Shown: piece after piece, positions 1-5,440 of the stretch | Layout: each line of letters starts with the position of its first letter | Numbering within the stretch: position 1 is the first letter of the stretch | Origin: Patulibacter sp. | GTDB taxonomy: Bacteria; Actinomycetota; Thermoleophilia; Solirubrobacterales; Solirubrobacteraceae | Length of the DNA: 5,861 nucleotides | Direction: 5' to 3' | Assembly (NCBI GenBank): GCA_023268575.1 | Contig: JALRCL010000855.1 | Location: 1 to 5,861, forward strand | Notes under the pieces: model-generated | Seen by the model: the letters and a program-made list of their open reading frames with translations, nothing else | Database searches by the model: none | Told to the model about the DNA's origin: nothing | Program-made: the position numbers and the translations under genes

Positions 1-1
1 G

Positions 2-769
2 CTCGACGGGATCGACTGGACGGTCGCGCGCGGCGAGCAGTGGGTGGTCCTCGGACCCAACGGGGCCGGCAAGAGCACGCTGCTGCGGCTCGCCGGCGGG
101 GGGATGCAGCCGACGAGCGGCCGCGTCGACGTGCTCGGCGCCCGCGTCGGCGCCGTCGACCTGCGCGACCTCCGCGAGCGGATCGGTCTCGTGGACGCGG
201 CGACCGCCCGCGCGCTGCGGCCGTCGCTCAGCGGCCACGAGGTCGTGCTGACGGGGGTCTTCGGCAGCATCGCCCTGCAGCCGCGCCGGTTGCGTTCCGA
301 GCACCACGAGCACGTCCGGGCCGCGCTCGCGCTCGTCGGCGCGGAGGGGCTGGCCCACCGCCGGTACGAGGACTGCTCGCAGGGCGAGCGCCAGCGCCTG
401 CTCCTCGCCCGGGCCCTCGTCGGTCGCGGGGGCGCCGGCCCGGAGCTCCTGCTGCTCGACGAGCCCGCTGCCGGTCTGGACCTCCCGTCCCGCGAGCGGC
501 TCGTCGGCGCGCTCGCCGCCAGCGCGGCGGCACGGCCCGAGCTGCCGACCGTGACCGTCACGCACCACCTCGAGGAGATCCCGCCGACGACGACCCACGC
601 GCTGCTGCTGCGCGGCGGACGGATCGTCGCCGCCGGCCCGGTCGGCGAGGTGCTGCGCTCCGATCCGGTCGGCATCTGCTTCGGCCTCCCGGTGGCGGTC
701 GACCGCACGGACGGTCGCTGGCGGGCGCACGTCGCCGTCGATGCCTGGCATCTGCTGGACCATGCCTGA
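2..769 (+). CDS. ABC transporter ATP-binding protein, YlmA/ModF-like (5' partial)
   Basis: This is the nucleotide-binding subunit of an ABC ATPase. The reading frame is open to the left edge, so the N-terminus lies outside the window; the GTG at 44 is internal, just before Walker A. In visible-residue numbering, Walker A GPNGAGKST is at 18-26, the signature CSQGE at 125-129, Walker B LLLLDEP at 149-155 and the switch histidine (VTHH) near 188. The signature form, the following RQR-LLARAL run and the C-terminal GEVL...CFGLPV segment resemble the COG1119 group (YlmA/ModF, sometimes labelled molybdate or photorepair ATPases). The Q-loop region (LVDAATARAL) shows no glutamine where one is expected. 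Members of this group often lack an obvious permease partner, and the substrate cannot be read from sequence. The gene ends inside the start of the downstream TetR gene, suggesting co-transcription. The ABC ATPase call is very sure; the subfamily is likely. Confidence 0.93.
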   Translation, partial: LDGIDWTVARGEQWVVLGPNGAGKSTLLRLAGGGMQPTSGRVDVLGARVGAVDLRDLRERIGLVDAATARALRPSLSGHEVVLTGVFGSIALQPRRLRSEHHEHVRAALALVGAEGLAHRRYEDCSQGERQRLLLARALVGRGGAGPELLLLDEPAAGLDLPSRERLVGALAASAAARPELPTVTVTHHLEEIPPTTTHALLLRGGRIVAAGPVGEVLRSDPVGICFGLPVAVDRTDGRWRAHVAVDAWHLLDHA

Positions 770-1343
770 CGCGGTCCTGGACGAGGAGCGCCTGCGGCGG
801 CTGCGCGACGCGCTCGGGGACCGCCCGTGGCACGCGGTCACCGTCGCGGAGCTCGCGGCGGGCGCTGGTCTGTCGCGCATGACGCTGCACCGCCGCGGGA
901 TCGGCAAGGACGAGCTGCTGCGCCAGCTCGCCGGCCTGCTGGAGCGCGAGTACCGCGAGGCGCTCCTGCCGGCGCTCGTTGCCCGCGACGACGCGCGGGG
1001 CCGGCTGCGGCTCGCGCTCGCGGCGATCTGCGAGGTCGACGAGCGATCGCTCGGGGTGCTCCACGCGCTCGGGGAGGGGCTCGACGAGGTCTTCCACGAG
1101 GCCGGCGCAGGGCCGGTCCTCACGCGCGCGACGTTCACCGACGGCCTGCGCCGGATCCTCGAGGACGGGGTCGCCGACGGCACCCTGCGCACGGAGGACG
1201 CCGAGGCGTCGGCGACGCTCCTCTTCAACGCGACGGGCTGGACCTACCGCCACCTGCGGCTCGGGCACCGCTGGTCGGCGGAGCGGGCGCGCACGTCGGT
1301 CGTCGACCTGCTCGTCGACGGGGTCGCGGTCCCGGGGGACTGA
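762..1343 (+). CDS. TetR/AcrR-family transcriptional regulator
   Basis: This is a predicted 193-residue dimeric DNA-binding repressor. The N-terminal helix-turn-helix is clear: VTVAELAAGAGLSRMTLHRR at residues 26-45, followed by the usual KDELL. The R-x-T-L-H/Y-R-R-G form belongs to a variant common in actinobacteria. The remaining residues are alpha-helical and form the ligand-binding domain, with no recognisable ligand motif. I chose ATG 762 because its first 8 bases overlap the ABC gene's end (ATGCCTGA), a common translational-coupling arrangement. An in-frame ATG at 741 would add seven residues. Neither start has a good Shine-Dalgarno sequence, so the start is uncertain. The overlap suggests the regulator is co-expressed with the ABC gene and may control it or a linked exporter; that role is inferred. 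No operator can be proposed, because the operon's promoter is outside the window. Confidence 0.9.
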   Translation: MPDAVLDEERLRRLRDALGDRPWHAVTVAELAAGAGLSRMTLHRRGIGKDELLRQLAGLLEREYREALLPALVARDDARGRLRLALAAICEVDERSLGVLHALGEGLDEVFHEAGAGPVLTRATFTDGLRRILEDGVADGTLRTEDAEASATLLFNATGWTYRHLRLGHRWSAERARTSVVDLLVDGVAVPGD

Positions 1344-1379
1344 CGGGCAGCCTCGTCGCTGGTGCGCGGCGGCTGGTCG

Positions 1380-1400
1380 CCGCCCGCGGGCGGGGCCCGC
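1380..1400. terminator. Overlapping GC hairpins in the convergent TetR/DUF393 gap
   Basis: The gap between the convergent stops at 1343 and 1462 contains several mutually exclusive hairpins. There is a perfect 14-base palindrome at 1380-1393, a 6-bp stem at 1368-1373/1379-1384, and a 6-bp stem with a 3-base loop at 1386-1391/1395-1400. There is no T-tract. Position between two convergent genes fits a bidirectional terminator, but in DNA this GC-rich short palindromes also arise by chance. Confidence 0.35.
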
Positions 1401-1426
1401 CGCCGGTCGTCATGCGATGCCGCGCC

Positions 1427-1462
1427 GCCGGCCCTCCGAGGACGGCGGGAGGCGGGGCCGGC
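1427..1462. terminator. Hairpin touching the end of the DUF393 gene
   Basis: An 8-bp perfect stem (GCCGGCCC at 1427-1434 with GGGCCGGC at 1455-1462) ends on the last base of the minus-strand stop codon. Smaller alternative stems lie within it (1425-1430 with 1443-1448, 1433-1437 with 1448-1452). It could end transcription of the minus-strand gene or of the converging TetR gene. There is no T-run, so this is a structural candidate only. Confidence 0.3.
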
Positions 1463-1902
1463 TACCAGTGGCCGCGTTCGGGGTGGCCCTGCGTGCGCAG
1501 CGCCCGCGAGATCGCCGTGCGGTGGCCGGCCATCCAGCGGTAGGCCCGGTCGGTGGGACCGGGAAGCCGGCGGGCGACCCAGGCGGCGGGTGCCGCGCCG
1601 GGCAGGCGCTCCAGCACGGCGCGGAGGGCGTCGCCGGCGGACTCGCGCCGACCGTCGGGGTGCACGACGTGCCAGCTCGCCAGCCGCTGCTCCTCGGGCA
1701 GGTCGGCGAGCAGCCCGTCGGCGTGGCGCTGGATGAGGTCGTCGGTGAGCCGTCGCCCGCGGTCCCAGCGGCGCAGCAGGTCGCGGCCGCTGAGGCAGAA
1801 GCCGCAGTTCGCGTCGAAGAGGACGAGCAGCCGGTCCCCGCGGCCGGGCGGGTCGCCGGGGCGCGGGGCGGGGGCGTCGGTGGTCGGCGCGTCGTGCGAC
1901 AC
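1462..1902 (-). CDS. DCC-family (DUF393) thiol-disulfide oxidoreductase-like protein
   Basis: This is a 146-residue predicted cytosolic protein of the DCC/DUF393 family, proposed from its thioredoxin-like Cys pair to have thiol-disulfide redox activity; physiological substrates are generally unknown. The family signature D-x-x-C-x-x-C is visible as FDANCGFC, with D30, C33 and C36 right after a beta-strand (RLLVLF). Later family features are also present: WHVVHPDGRRESAGDAL at 77-93 and a Tyr/Trp-rich C-terminal part (YRWMAGHR). I chose the GTG at 1902, giving MSHDAPTTDA, because the frame further upstream encodes only Arg/Ala/Gly/Pro-rich residues typical of non-coding high-GC DNA. A GAGG lies about 9 bases ahead of the GTG. 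No signal peptide is seen. It lies about 100 bases downstream of mutM on the same strand, so co-transcription is possible, though a hairpin sits between them. Confidence 0.85.
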   Translation of the reverse strand: MSHDAPTTDAPAPRPGDPPGRGDRLLVLFDANCGFCLSGRDLLRRWDRGRRLTDDLIQRHADGLLADLPEEQRLASWHVVHPDGRRESAGDALRAVLERLPGAAPAAWVARRLPGPTDRAYRWMAGHRTAISRALRTQGHPERGHW

Positions 1903-1930
1903 GCTCCGGAGCCTCGCAGGTCCCGCGGCG

Positions 1931-1958
1931 CGGCCCGCAGCGCGGGGAGCGCGGGCCG
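1931..1958 (-). terminator. Hairpin between mutM and the DUF393 gene
   Basis: An 8-bp perfect inverted repeat (CGGCCCGC at 1931-1938 with GCGGGCCG at 1951-1958, 12-base loop) lies 46-73 bases after the mutM stop and before the DUF393 start. It could terminate or attenuate mutM transcription. There is no T-tract, and it may be chance in such GC-rich DNA. Confidence 0.3.
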
Positions 1959-2003
1959 TGGCGGGGGCACCGGCGCGCGGCCGACCGCGATGCCGCGTGC
2001 CGG

Positions 2004-2894
2004 CTACGGCCAGGCCTGCTCCTCCGAGCACCACCACGTCGTCCGGCCGCCGACGGTCGCCCGGACCATCGGCGCGCCGCAGCGGGGACAGTGCTCGCCC
2101 GTGCGTCGGTAGGGGATGACGTCGCCGAGGTGCACGCCGCCGCGGGCGATGGCCTCGCGGGTGCAGGCGACGGTCGTGGCGTGCAGATCGGCGAGCTCGG
2201 CGGGGGAGAGGTCACCGGCGGGGCGCAGCGGAGGCTGCGCGGCCTGCCAGAGCAGCTCGTCGCAGAGGAGGTTGCCGATCCCGGCGATCGTCGCCTGGTC
2301 CATGAGTCGCGCCTTCAGCGGCAGGGCTCCGCGGCCCACGCGCTCGGCGAACGTCGCGGCGTCGATCGTCAGCGCGTCCGGTCCGAGCTTCGACAGGTCG
2401 GGGTCGAGGCGCACGCGGGCGAGCCGGCGCTTGTCGAAGAGCAGCAGGCGGGAGCCGTCGTCGAGGTCCAGCGCGAACCGCGTCCAGCTCGTCTCGCCGG
2501 GCAGCTCGGTGAGTGCCGCCCGCGCGGCGTCGGCGGAGCCGGTGCGCACCGGCATCGACCACGCGGTGCGCTCGGCGGCGCTCAGCGGATCGCCCGCCGC
2601 CTCGGCGGTGCCGTCGCCGTCGGGTCCCGCGCCCTCCGGCGCGAGGCCGACGAGCCGTCCCGCCATCCCGAGGTGCAGCCCGAGCCGGTGGTCGTCGTCG
2701 AGCTCGAGCCAGAGCGACTTCCCGATCCGGCCGACGCCGGTCACCGTCCGCCCGCGGACGGCCTCGGCGATCTCGCCCGGCGGATGCGGTCGGCAGACCC
2801 ACTTGTCGGCGTCCTCGACATCGACGATCTCCCGCCCGACCGTCCAGCGCTCCGCCAGGGCGCGGGCGGACTCGACCTCGGGCAGCTCGGGCAC
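2004..2894 (-). CDS. mutM: Fpg/Nei-family DNA glycosylase (formamidopyrimidine-DNA glycosylase-like)
   Basis: This is a predicted 296-residue base-excision-repair enzyme that would remove oxidised bases and nick the abasic site. After Met removal the protein begins PELPEVE, with the catalytic N-terminal proline and glutamate. GK at 58-59 matches the conserved N-domain lysine, and HLGMAGR at 74-80 carries the void-filling Met. The H2TH domain includes PLKARLMDQ and GIGNLLCDE near 192-213. The zinc-finger region starts with CPRC (C269, C272) and reaches R284 and C289. Oddities: the fourth ligand position (292) is Glu; the DPRRFG-type motif reads DKRRLAR, so the wedge Phe is Leu158; and residues about 82-137 hold a Gly/Ala/Pro-rich stretch roughly 40 longer than in E. 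coli Fpg. This looks like a divergent actinobacterial subfamily, so 8-oxoguanine specificity is not certain. The GTG start is fixed by the need for PELPEVE at the terminus; a TAGCCT hexamer lies 7 bases ahead. Confidence 0.93.
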   Translation of the reverse strand: MPELPEVESARALAERWTVGREIVDVEDADKWVCRPHPPGEIAEAVRGRTVTGVGRIGKSLWLELDDDHRLGLHLGMAGRLVGLAPEGAGPDGDGTAEAAGDPLSAAERTAWSMPVRTGSADAARAALTELPGETSWTRFALDLDDGSRLLLFDKRRLARVRLDPDLSKLGPDALTIDAATFAERVGRGALPLKARLMDQATIAGIGNLLCDELLWQAAQPPLRPAGDLSPAELADLHATTVACTREAIARGGVHLGDVIPYRRTGEHCPRCGAPMVRATVGGRTTWWCSEEQAWP

Positions 2895-2901
2895 CCGCCG
2901 C

Positions 2902-2907
2902 AGGCTA
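2902..2907 (-). promoter_or_regulatory. Putative leaderless -10 element of mutM
   Basis: Reading the minus strand, TAGCCT (TANNNT type) ends 7 bases before the GTG start. That spacing would put the transcription start at or next to the start codon. No convincing Shine-Dalgarno (only GGCGG) and no clear -35 hexamer are seen. Confidence 0.5.
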
Positions 2908-3027
2908 CGCGAGCCCGCCGCGCGGCACCCGCCCCGGAGGGTCGTGATCGGCCGTGGGACGGGCGGTCGGCGGCGGTGCGTCCGCGGCGGCGGCGTCCGG
3001 CACGACGGCCGCGGGCCGCGACCCGAG

Positions 3028-3033
3028 TAGGGT
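3028..3033 (+). promoter_or_regulatory. Putative leaderless -10 element (TAGGGT) of the 3040 gene
   Basis: TAGGGT is followed by exactly 6 bases and then ATG 3040. This is the geometry of a -10 hexamer whose transcript starts on the A of the start codon. No separate Shine-Dalgarno sequence is present, and no -35 hexamer is evident 16-18 bases upstream. The same hexamer and spacing precede the gene at 3519. It lies in the 145-base divergent region shared with mutM. Confidence 0.6.
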
Positions 3034-3039
3034 GCCGTC

Positions 3040-3414
3040 ATGTCGAATCTCGATTCCCGGACGGCGGTCGAGCGCGCGATCACGCACCTGCTCACGCAGG
3101 TCCCCGCGCTGAAGCCGCTGAAGCTCGTCGCGCTCGCCGAGGTCCACGGCGGGCGAGACGTGCAGCTCATCCGGATCGAGATGCCGGGACCGAAGGTCAC
3201 GAAGGAGCTCGCGCCGGACGCCCGGGTGACGCTCGAGATCCGTCGCGACGTCCTGAACGACCTGCTCGAGGCGGACGTCAAGACGTGGATCCGCGCCTGG
3301 AACACCGGCCGCTTCAAGGCCCACGGGGTCGACCAGTACCTGAAGCTCATCGGCCAGGTCGTCGCGAAGACCGCGGCGAAGGGCGAGGGCCAGCGGGCGA
3401 AGTACTCGCACTGA
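3040..3414 (+). CDS. Conserved-looking hypothetical protein, possibly SCP2-like
   Basis: I do not recognise this 124-residue protein with certainty. It looks like a real gene: balanced composition, consistently G/C-ending codons, a crisp ATG and a promoter-like element just upstream. It has no signal peptide, membrane segment or cysteine. Residues 11-35 look helical then strand-like (HLLTQVPALKPLKLVALAEV), and 40-50 form a strand (VQLIRIEMPG). Residues 59-108 (ARVTLEIRRDVLNDLLEAD ... GRFKAHGVDQYLKLIGQVV) follow the pattern of the C-terminal half of SCP2 sterol-carrier domains: a strand, a helix, then a Gly-x-x-x-x-x-Gly strand and a final helix. That would suggest binding a lipid or other hydrophobic ligand, but the match is by eye and weak. 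The C-terminal tail is Lys-rich. The dehydrogenase 104 bases downstream has its own promoter-like element, so an operon is not required. Confidence 0.8.
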   Translation: MSNLDSRTAVERAITHLLTQVPALKPLKLVALAEVHGGRDVQLIRIEMPGPKVTKELAPDARVTLEIRRDVLNDLLEADVKTWIRAWNTGRFKAHGVDQYLKLIGQVVAKTAAKGEGQRAKYSH

Positions 3415-3506
3415 GCGCCCGGGTGCGACGCCGGTTCCGCCTCGTGCCCCTCCAGGGCCGCGGGACGGAACGCGCGTCGCGGGGCCGCGGCACGTCCGAC
3501 CGGCGG

Positions 3507-3512
3507 TAGGGT
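3507..3512 (+). promoter_or_regulatory. Putative leaderless -10 element (TAGGGT) of the dehydrogenase gene
   Basis: TAGGGT followed by exactly 6 bases and then ATG 3519 repeats the arrangement at 3028-3040. The upstream context also shares CGACC 5-10 bases before the hexamer. No Shine-Dalgarno sequence is present. This suggests independent, leaderless transcription rather than read-through from the preceding gene. Confidence 0.6.
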
Positions 3513-3518
3513 CGCGCC

Positions 3519-4313
3519 ATGAGCCTTCCCGATCCGCGGCCCGACGGCGCCGCCCTGGTCACCGGCGCCTCCTCCGGCATCGGCATCGACCTCTCACGCG
3601 AGCTCGCCGGTCGCGGACACGGCCTGATCCTCGTCGCGCGGCGCGTCGAGCGGCTCGAGGAGGTCGCCGCGGAGCTGCGCGCGGAGTTCGGCGTCCGCGT
3701 CGACGTCCTGCCGGCCGACCTCTCCGAGCGCGACGGCCGCGTCGACCTGCTCGAGCGGATCGCCGGCCTCGGCCTGGAGGTCGACGTCCTGCTGAACAAC
3801 GCGGGCTATGGGCTCTCCGGCCGCTTCATCGAGCTCGAGGCCGAGCGCCAGGAGCAGATGGTCCGGCTGAACGTCGAGGCCGTCCACCACCTCGCGCGCG
3901 CGGTGCTGCCCGGCATGGTCGAGCGCGGCGCCGGCGCCGTCCTGCTGCTCGGGTCGATCGCCGCGTTCCAGCCGCTCGTCGGCATGAGCGACTACGCGGC
4001 GACGAAGGCCTTCGTGCTCGCGCTCGGCGAGGCGCTGCACGAGGAGGTCGGCTCGAAGGGCGTGACCGTCACGACGCTGTGCCCGGGACCGGTGAAGACC
4101 GAGTTCTGGGAGGTCGCCGGCGGTGCGAAGGGTGCCAGCGCGATCCCCGTCATGTGGCAGACGAGCGACAAGGTCGCCCGCGAGGCCGTCGAGGGCCTGG
4201 AGAAGGGCCAGCGCGTCGTCGTCCCGGGCGTCCCGGTGAAGGCCGCCGCGCTCGGTGGCCGCTGGACCCCGCGGTCGGTCCTCCTGCCGCTGCTGAAGCG
4301 GACCGGGATGTAG
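3519..4313 (+). CDS. Short-chain dehydrogenase/reductase (classical SDR)
   Basis: This is a 264-residue predicted cytosolic NAD(P)-dependent oxidoreductase with a complete Rossmann fold. The cofactor motif TGASSGIG is at 15-22 and is followed by a helix and strand ending LVARR; Arg41/Arg42 after the second strand favour NADP(H). DL at 67-68 binds the adenine ring, and NNAG is at 93-96. The catalytic residues are Asn118 (RLNVE), Ser146 (GSIAAF), Tyr159 and Lys163 (YAATK), and CPGPVKTEF follows at 188-196. Length and motifs fit the classical SDR group related to COG0300 (DltE-like), which includes acyl or keto reductases of unknown substrate. The C-terminal region (about 205-264) is the substrate lid and tail, with a hydrophobic end (SVLLPLL). 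No partner gene fixes the pathway. The start is set by ATG 3519 with the -10-like TAGGGT 6 bases ahead. Family is certain; substrate is unknown. Confidence 0.95.
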   Translation: MSLPDPRPDGAALVTGASSGIGIDLSRELAGRGHGLILVARRVERLEEVAAELRAEFGVRVDVLPADLSERDGRVDLLERIAGLGLEVDVLLNNAGYGLSGRFIELEAERQEQMVRLNVEAVHHLARAVLPGMVERGAGAVLLLGSIAAFQPLVGMSDYAATKAFVLALGEALHEEVGSKGVTVTTLCPGPVKTEFWEVAGGAKGASAIPVMWQTSDKVAREAVEGLEKGQRVVVPGVPVKAAALGGRWTPRSVLLPLLKRTGM

Positions 4314-4397
4314 CCGGCTCGGCGCTCCACGCCGCCCCCGGGGACGCTCCTTCGGCGCGGTGATGGGTGGCGGTGTCCGGTCCGCCCCCGGAACGCG

Positions 4398-4426
4398 CGA
4401 CGCCCCGCCGGACCGGCGGGGCGTCG
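4398..4426. terminator. Strong bidirectional terminator hairpin
   Basis: A perfect 12-bp stem (4398-4409 with 4415-4426: CGACGCCCCGCC and GGCGGGGCGTCG) closes a 5-base GGACC loop. It lies between the convergent stops of the dehydrogenase (4313) and the CitE-like gene (4452). There is no T-tract on either side, which is common for hairpin terminators in high-GC actinobacteria. This is the strongest inverted repeat I found in the window. Confidence 0.7.
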
Positions 4427-4451
4427 GAGCCGCGGTCGCCGGCGCAGCCGG

Positions 4452-5396
4452 TCAGCCGGCGTAGCCGGCGGCGCGACCCTGGCCGGCGATCCGCTCGGCC
4501 ATCTTGCGGTTGGCCTCGTCGACCATCTCGCCCTCGAAGATCGCCGCGCCGGAGCCGGCGGCGGTCGCCTCGTCGTAGGCGCGCAGCATCGCCTCGGCCT
4601 TCTCCCACGACTCGCGCGTGGGGGTGAAGATCTCGTTGACGACCTCGATCTGGGCGGGATGGATCGTCCACTTGCCGTCGAGGCCCAGGGCGCGGACGAG
4701 GCGCGTGCGCTCGCGCAGGCCGTCCTCGTCCTTGAACGCGGCGTACGGGCCGTCGATCGCCTGGATGCCGGCAGCGCGCGCGGCGACGACGAGGCGGGAG
4801 TAGAGGTAGTTCAGGTGGTCGCCGGGGTAGCCCTCCGGCGCGCCGCCGATCTGGGTGATCGGGATCCCGATCGCGGCGGAGTAGTCGCCGGGGCCGAAGA
4901 TGATCGTCTCCATCCGCTGCGACGCGGTGGTGATCGCCTCGACGTTCACGAGGCCCTTCGCGTCCTCGACCTGCGCCTCGATGCCGATGCGGCCGACTTC
5001 GAAGCCCTTGGCCAGCTCGATCTGCGTCAGGAGCTTGTCGGCGAGCGCGATGTCGCCGGCCTCCTGGACCTTCGGGAGCATGACCGCGTGGATCTTGTCG
5101 CCGACCTCCTCGACGACGTCGATGAGGTCGCGGTAGAAGAACGGCGTGTCGGTGCCGTTCACGCGGTAGACGACGGTCTTGCCCTCGGGGAACTCGAGCT
5201 CCCGCAGGGCGCGGATGACCTGACCGCGGGCGGACTCCTTCTCGCTCGGGGCGACGGAGTCCTCGAGGTCGAGGAACACCTGGTCGGCGGCCAGCGTCGG
5301 GGCCTTCGCGAGGAACTTCTCGCTCGATCCCGGCACGGAGTGGCAGGTGCGTCGCGGCCGCAGGGGGCGCGCGGGGGTGGATCCGTAGGCGCTCAT
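4452..5396 (-). CDS. HpcH/HpaI aldolase / CitE-like CoA-ester lyase
   Basis: This is a 314-residue TIM-barrel enzyme of the CitE/malyl-CoA lyase family, which cleaves or forms C-C bonds in CoA-linked hydroxy acids (citramalyl-, malyl- or beta-methylmalyl-CoA) using a divalent metal. Visible family features in order: RRTCHSVPGSSEKFLAKAP at 15-33, FLDLEDSVAP at 41-50 (D43, E45, D46), VVYRVNG at 75-81 with the CoA/substrate arginine R78, AVMLPKV at 104-110, IEAQVEDAKG at 139-148 with metal ligand E140, FGPGDYSAAIG at 167-177 with metal ligand D171, AIDGPY near 213-218 and GKWTIHPAQI at 241-250. The C-terminal lid (251-314) is helical. No citD, citF or citC homologue is adjacent, so it is not part of a citrate lyase complex; a stand-alone malyl/citramalyl-CoA lyase-like role is more likely. 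The start ATG 5396 gives MSAYGS; CAGGAT lies 8 bases ahead. Exact substrate is unknown. Confidence 0.93.
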   Translation of the reverse strand: MSAYGSTPARPLRPRRTCHSVPGSSEKFLAKAPTLAADQVFLDLEDSVAPSEKESARGQVIRALRELEFPEGKTVVYRVNGTDTPFFYRDLIDVVEEVGDKIHAVMLPKVQEAGDIALADKLLTQIELAKGFEVGRIGIEAQVEDAKGLVNVEAITTASQRMETIIFGPGDYSAAIGIPITQIGGAPEGYPGDHLNYLYSRLVVAARAAGIQAIDGPYAAFKDEDGLRERTRLVRALGLDGKWTIHPAQIEVVNEIFTPTRESWEKAEAMLRAYDEATAAGSGAAIFEGEMVDEANRKMAERIAGQGRAAGYAG

Positions 5397-5404
5397 CGCC
5401 GGGG

Positions 5405-5410
5405 ATCCTG
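5405..5410 (-). promoter_or_regulatory. Weak -10-like or Shine-Dalgarno element of the CitE-like gene
   Basis: On the minus strand CAGGAT ends 8 bases before ATG 5396. It matches the A and T of a TANNNT -10 hexamer but lacks the first T, and the AGGA inside it could instead act as a Shine-Dalgarno sequence about 9 bases from the ATG. Either role would support the chosen start; the sequence does not decide between them. Confidence 0.3.
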
Positions 5411-5440
5411 CCAGGCGACGGCGAGCGAGCGGGGCGCGGT

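Noticed and set aside
1903..2037. Longer DUF393 start at 2037
   Set aside because: It would overlap the mutM 3' end and add 45 low-complexity residues not seen in the family. GTG 1902 gives a natural N-terminus.
979..2112. A 377-codon plus-strand open frame spanning the TetR 3' half, the convergent gap and the DUF393 gene
   Set aside because: It is composed of Arg/Ala/Gly/Ser-rich text with no motif and runs antisense to the recognisable DUF393 protein. It is a high-GC antisense artefact.
2895..3350. N-terminal extension of the mutM frame upstream of the GTG
   Set aside because: The glycosylase needs an N-terminal PELPEVE with catalytic proline. The upstream residues are antisense to the 3040 gene and show no domain.
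2091..3509. A 472-codon plus-strand open frame across mutM and the 3040 gene
   Set aside because: It is antisense to mutM and out of frame with the 3040 protein, and its composition is low-complexity. Length alone is not evidence at this GC content.
3415..3518. Possible terminator between the 3040 gene and the dehydrogenase gene
   Set aside because: Only short imperfect GC matches are present, such as GGCCGCGG occurring twice as direct copies. No convincing hairpin could be drawn.
4439..4475. Repeated GCCGG/CAGCCGG units near the 3' end of the CitE-like gene
   Set aside because: The units are short, imperfect and mostly within the last codons (AGYAG). They are not a tandem array or CRISPR.
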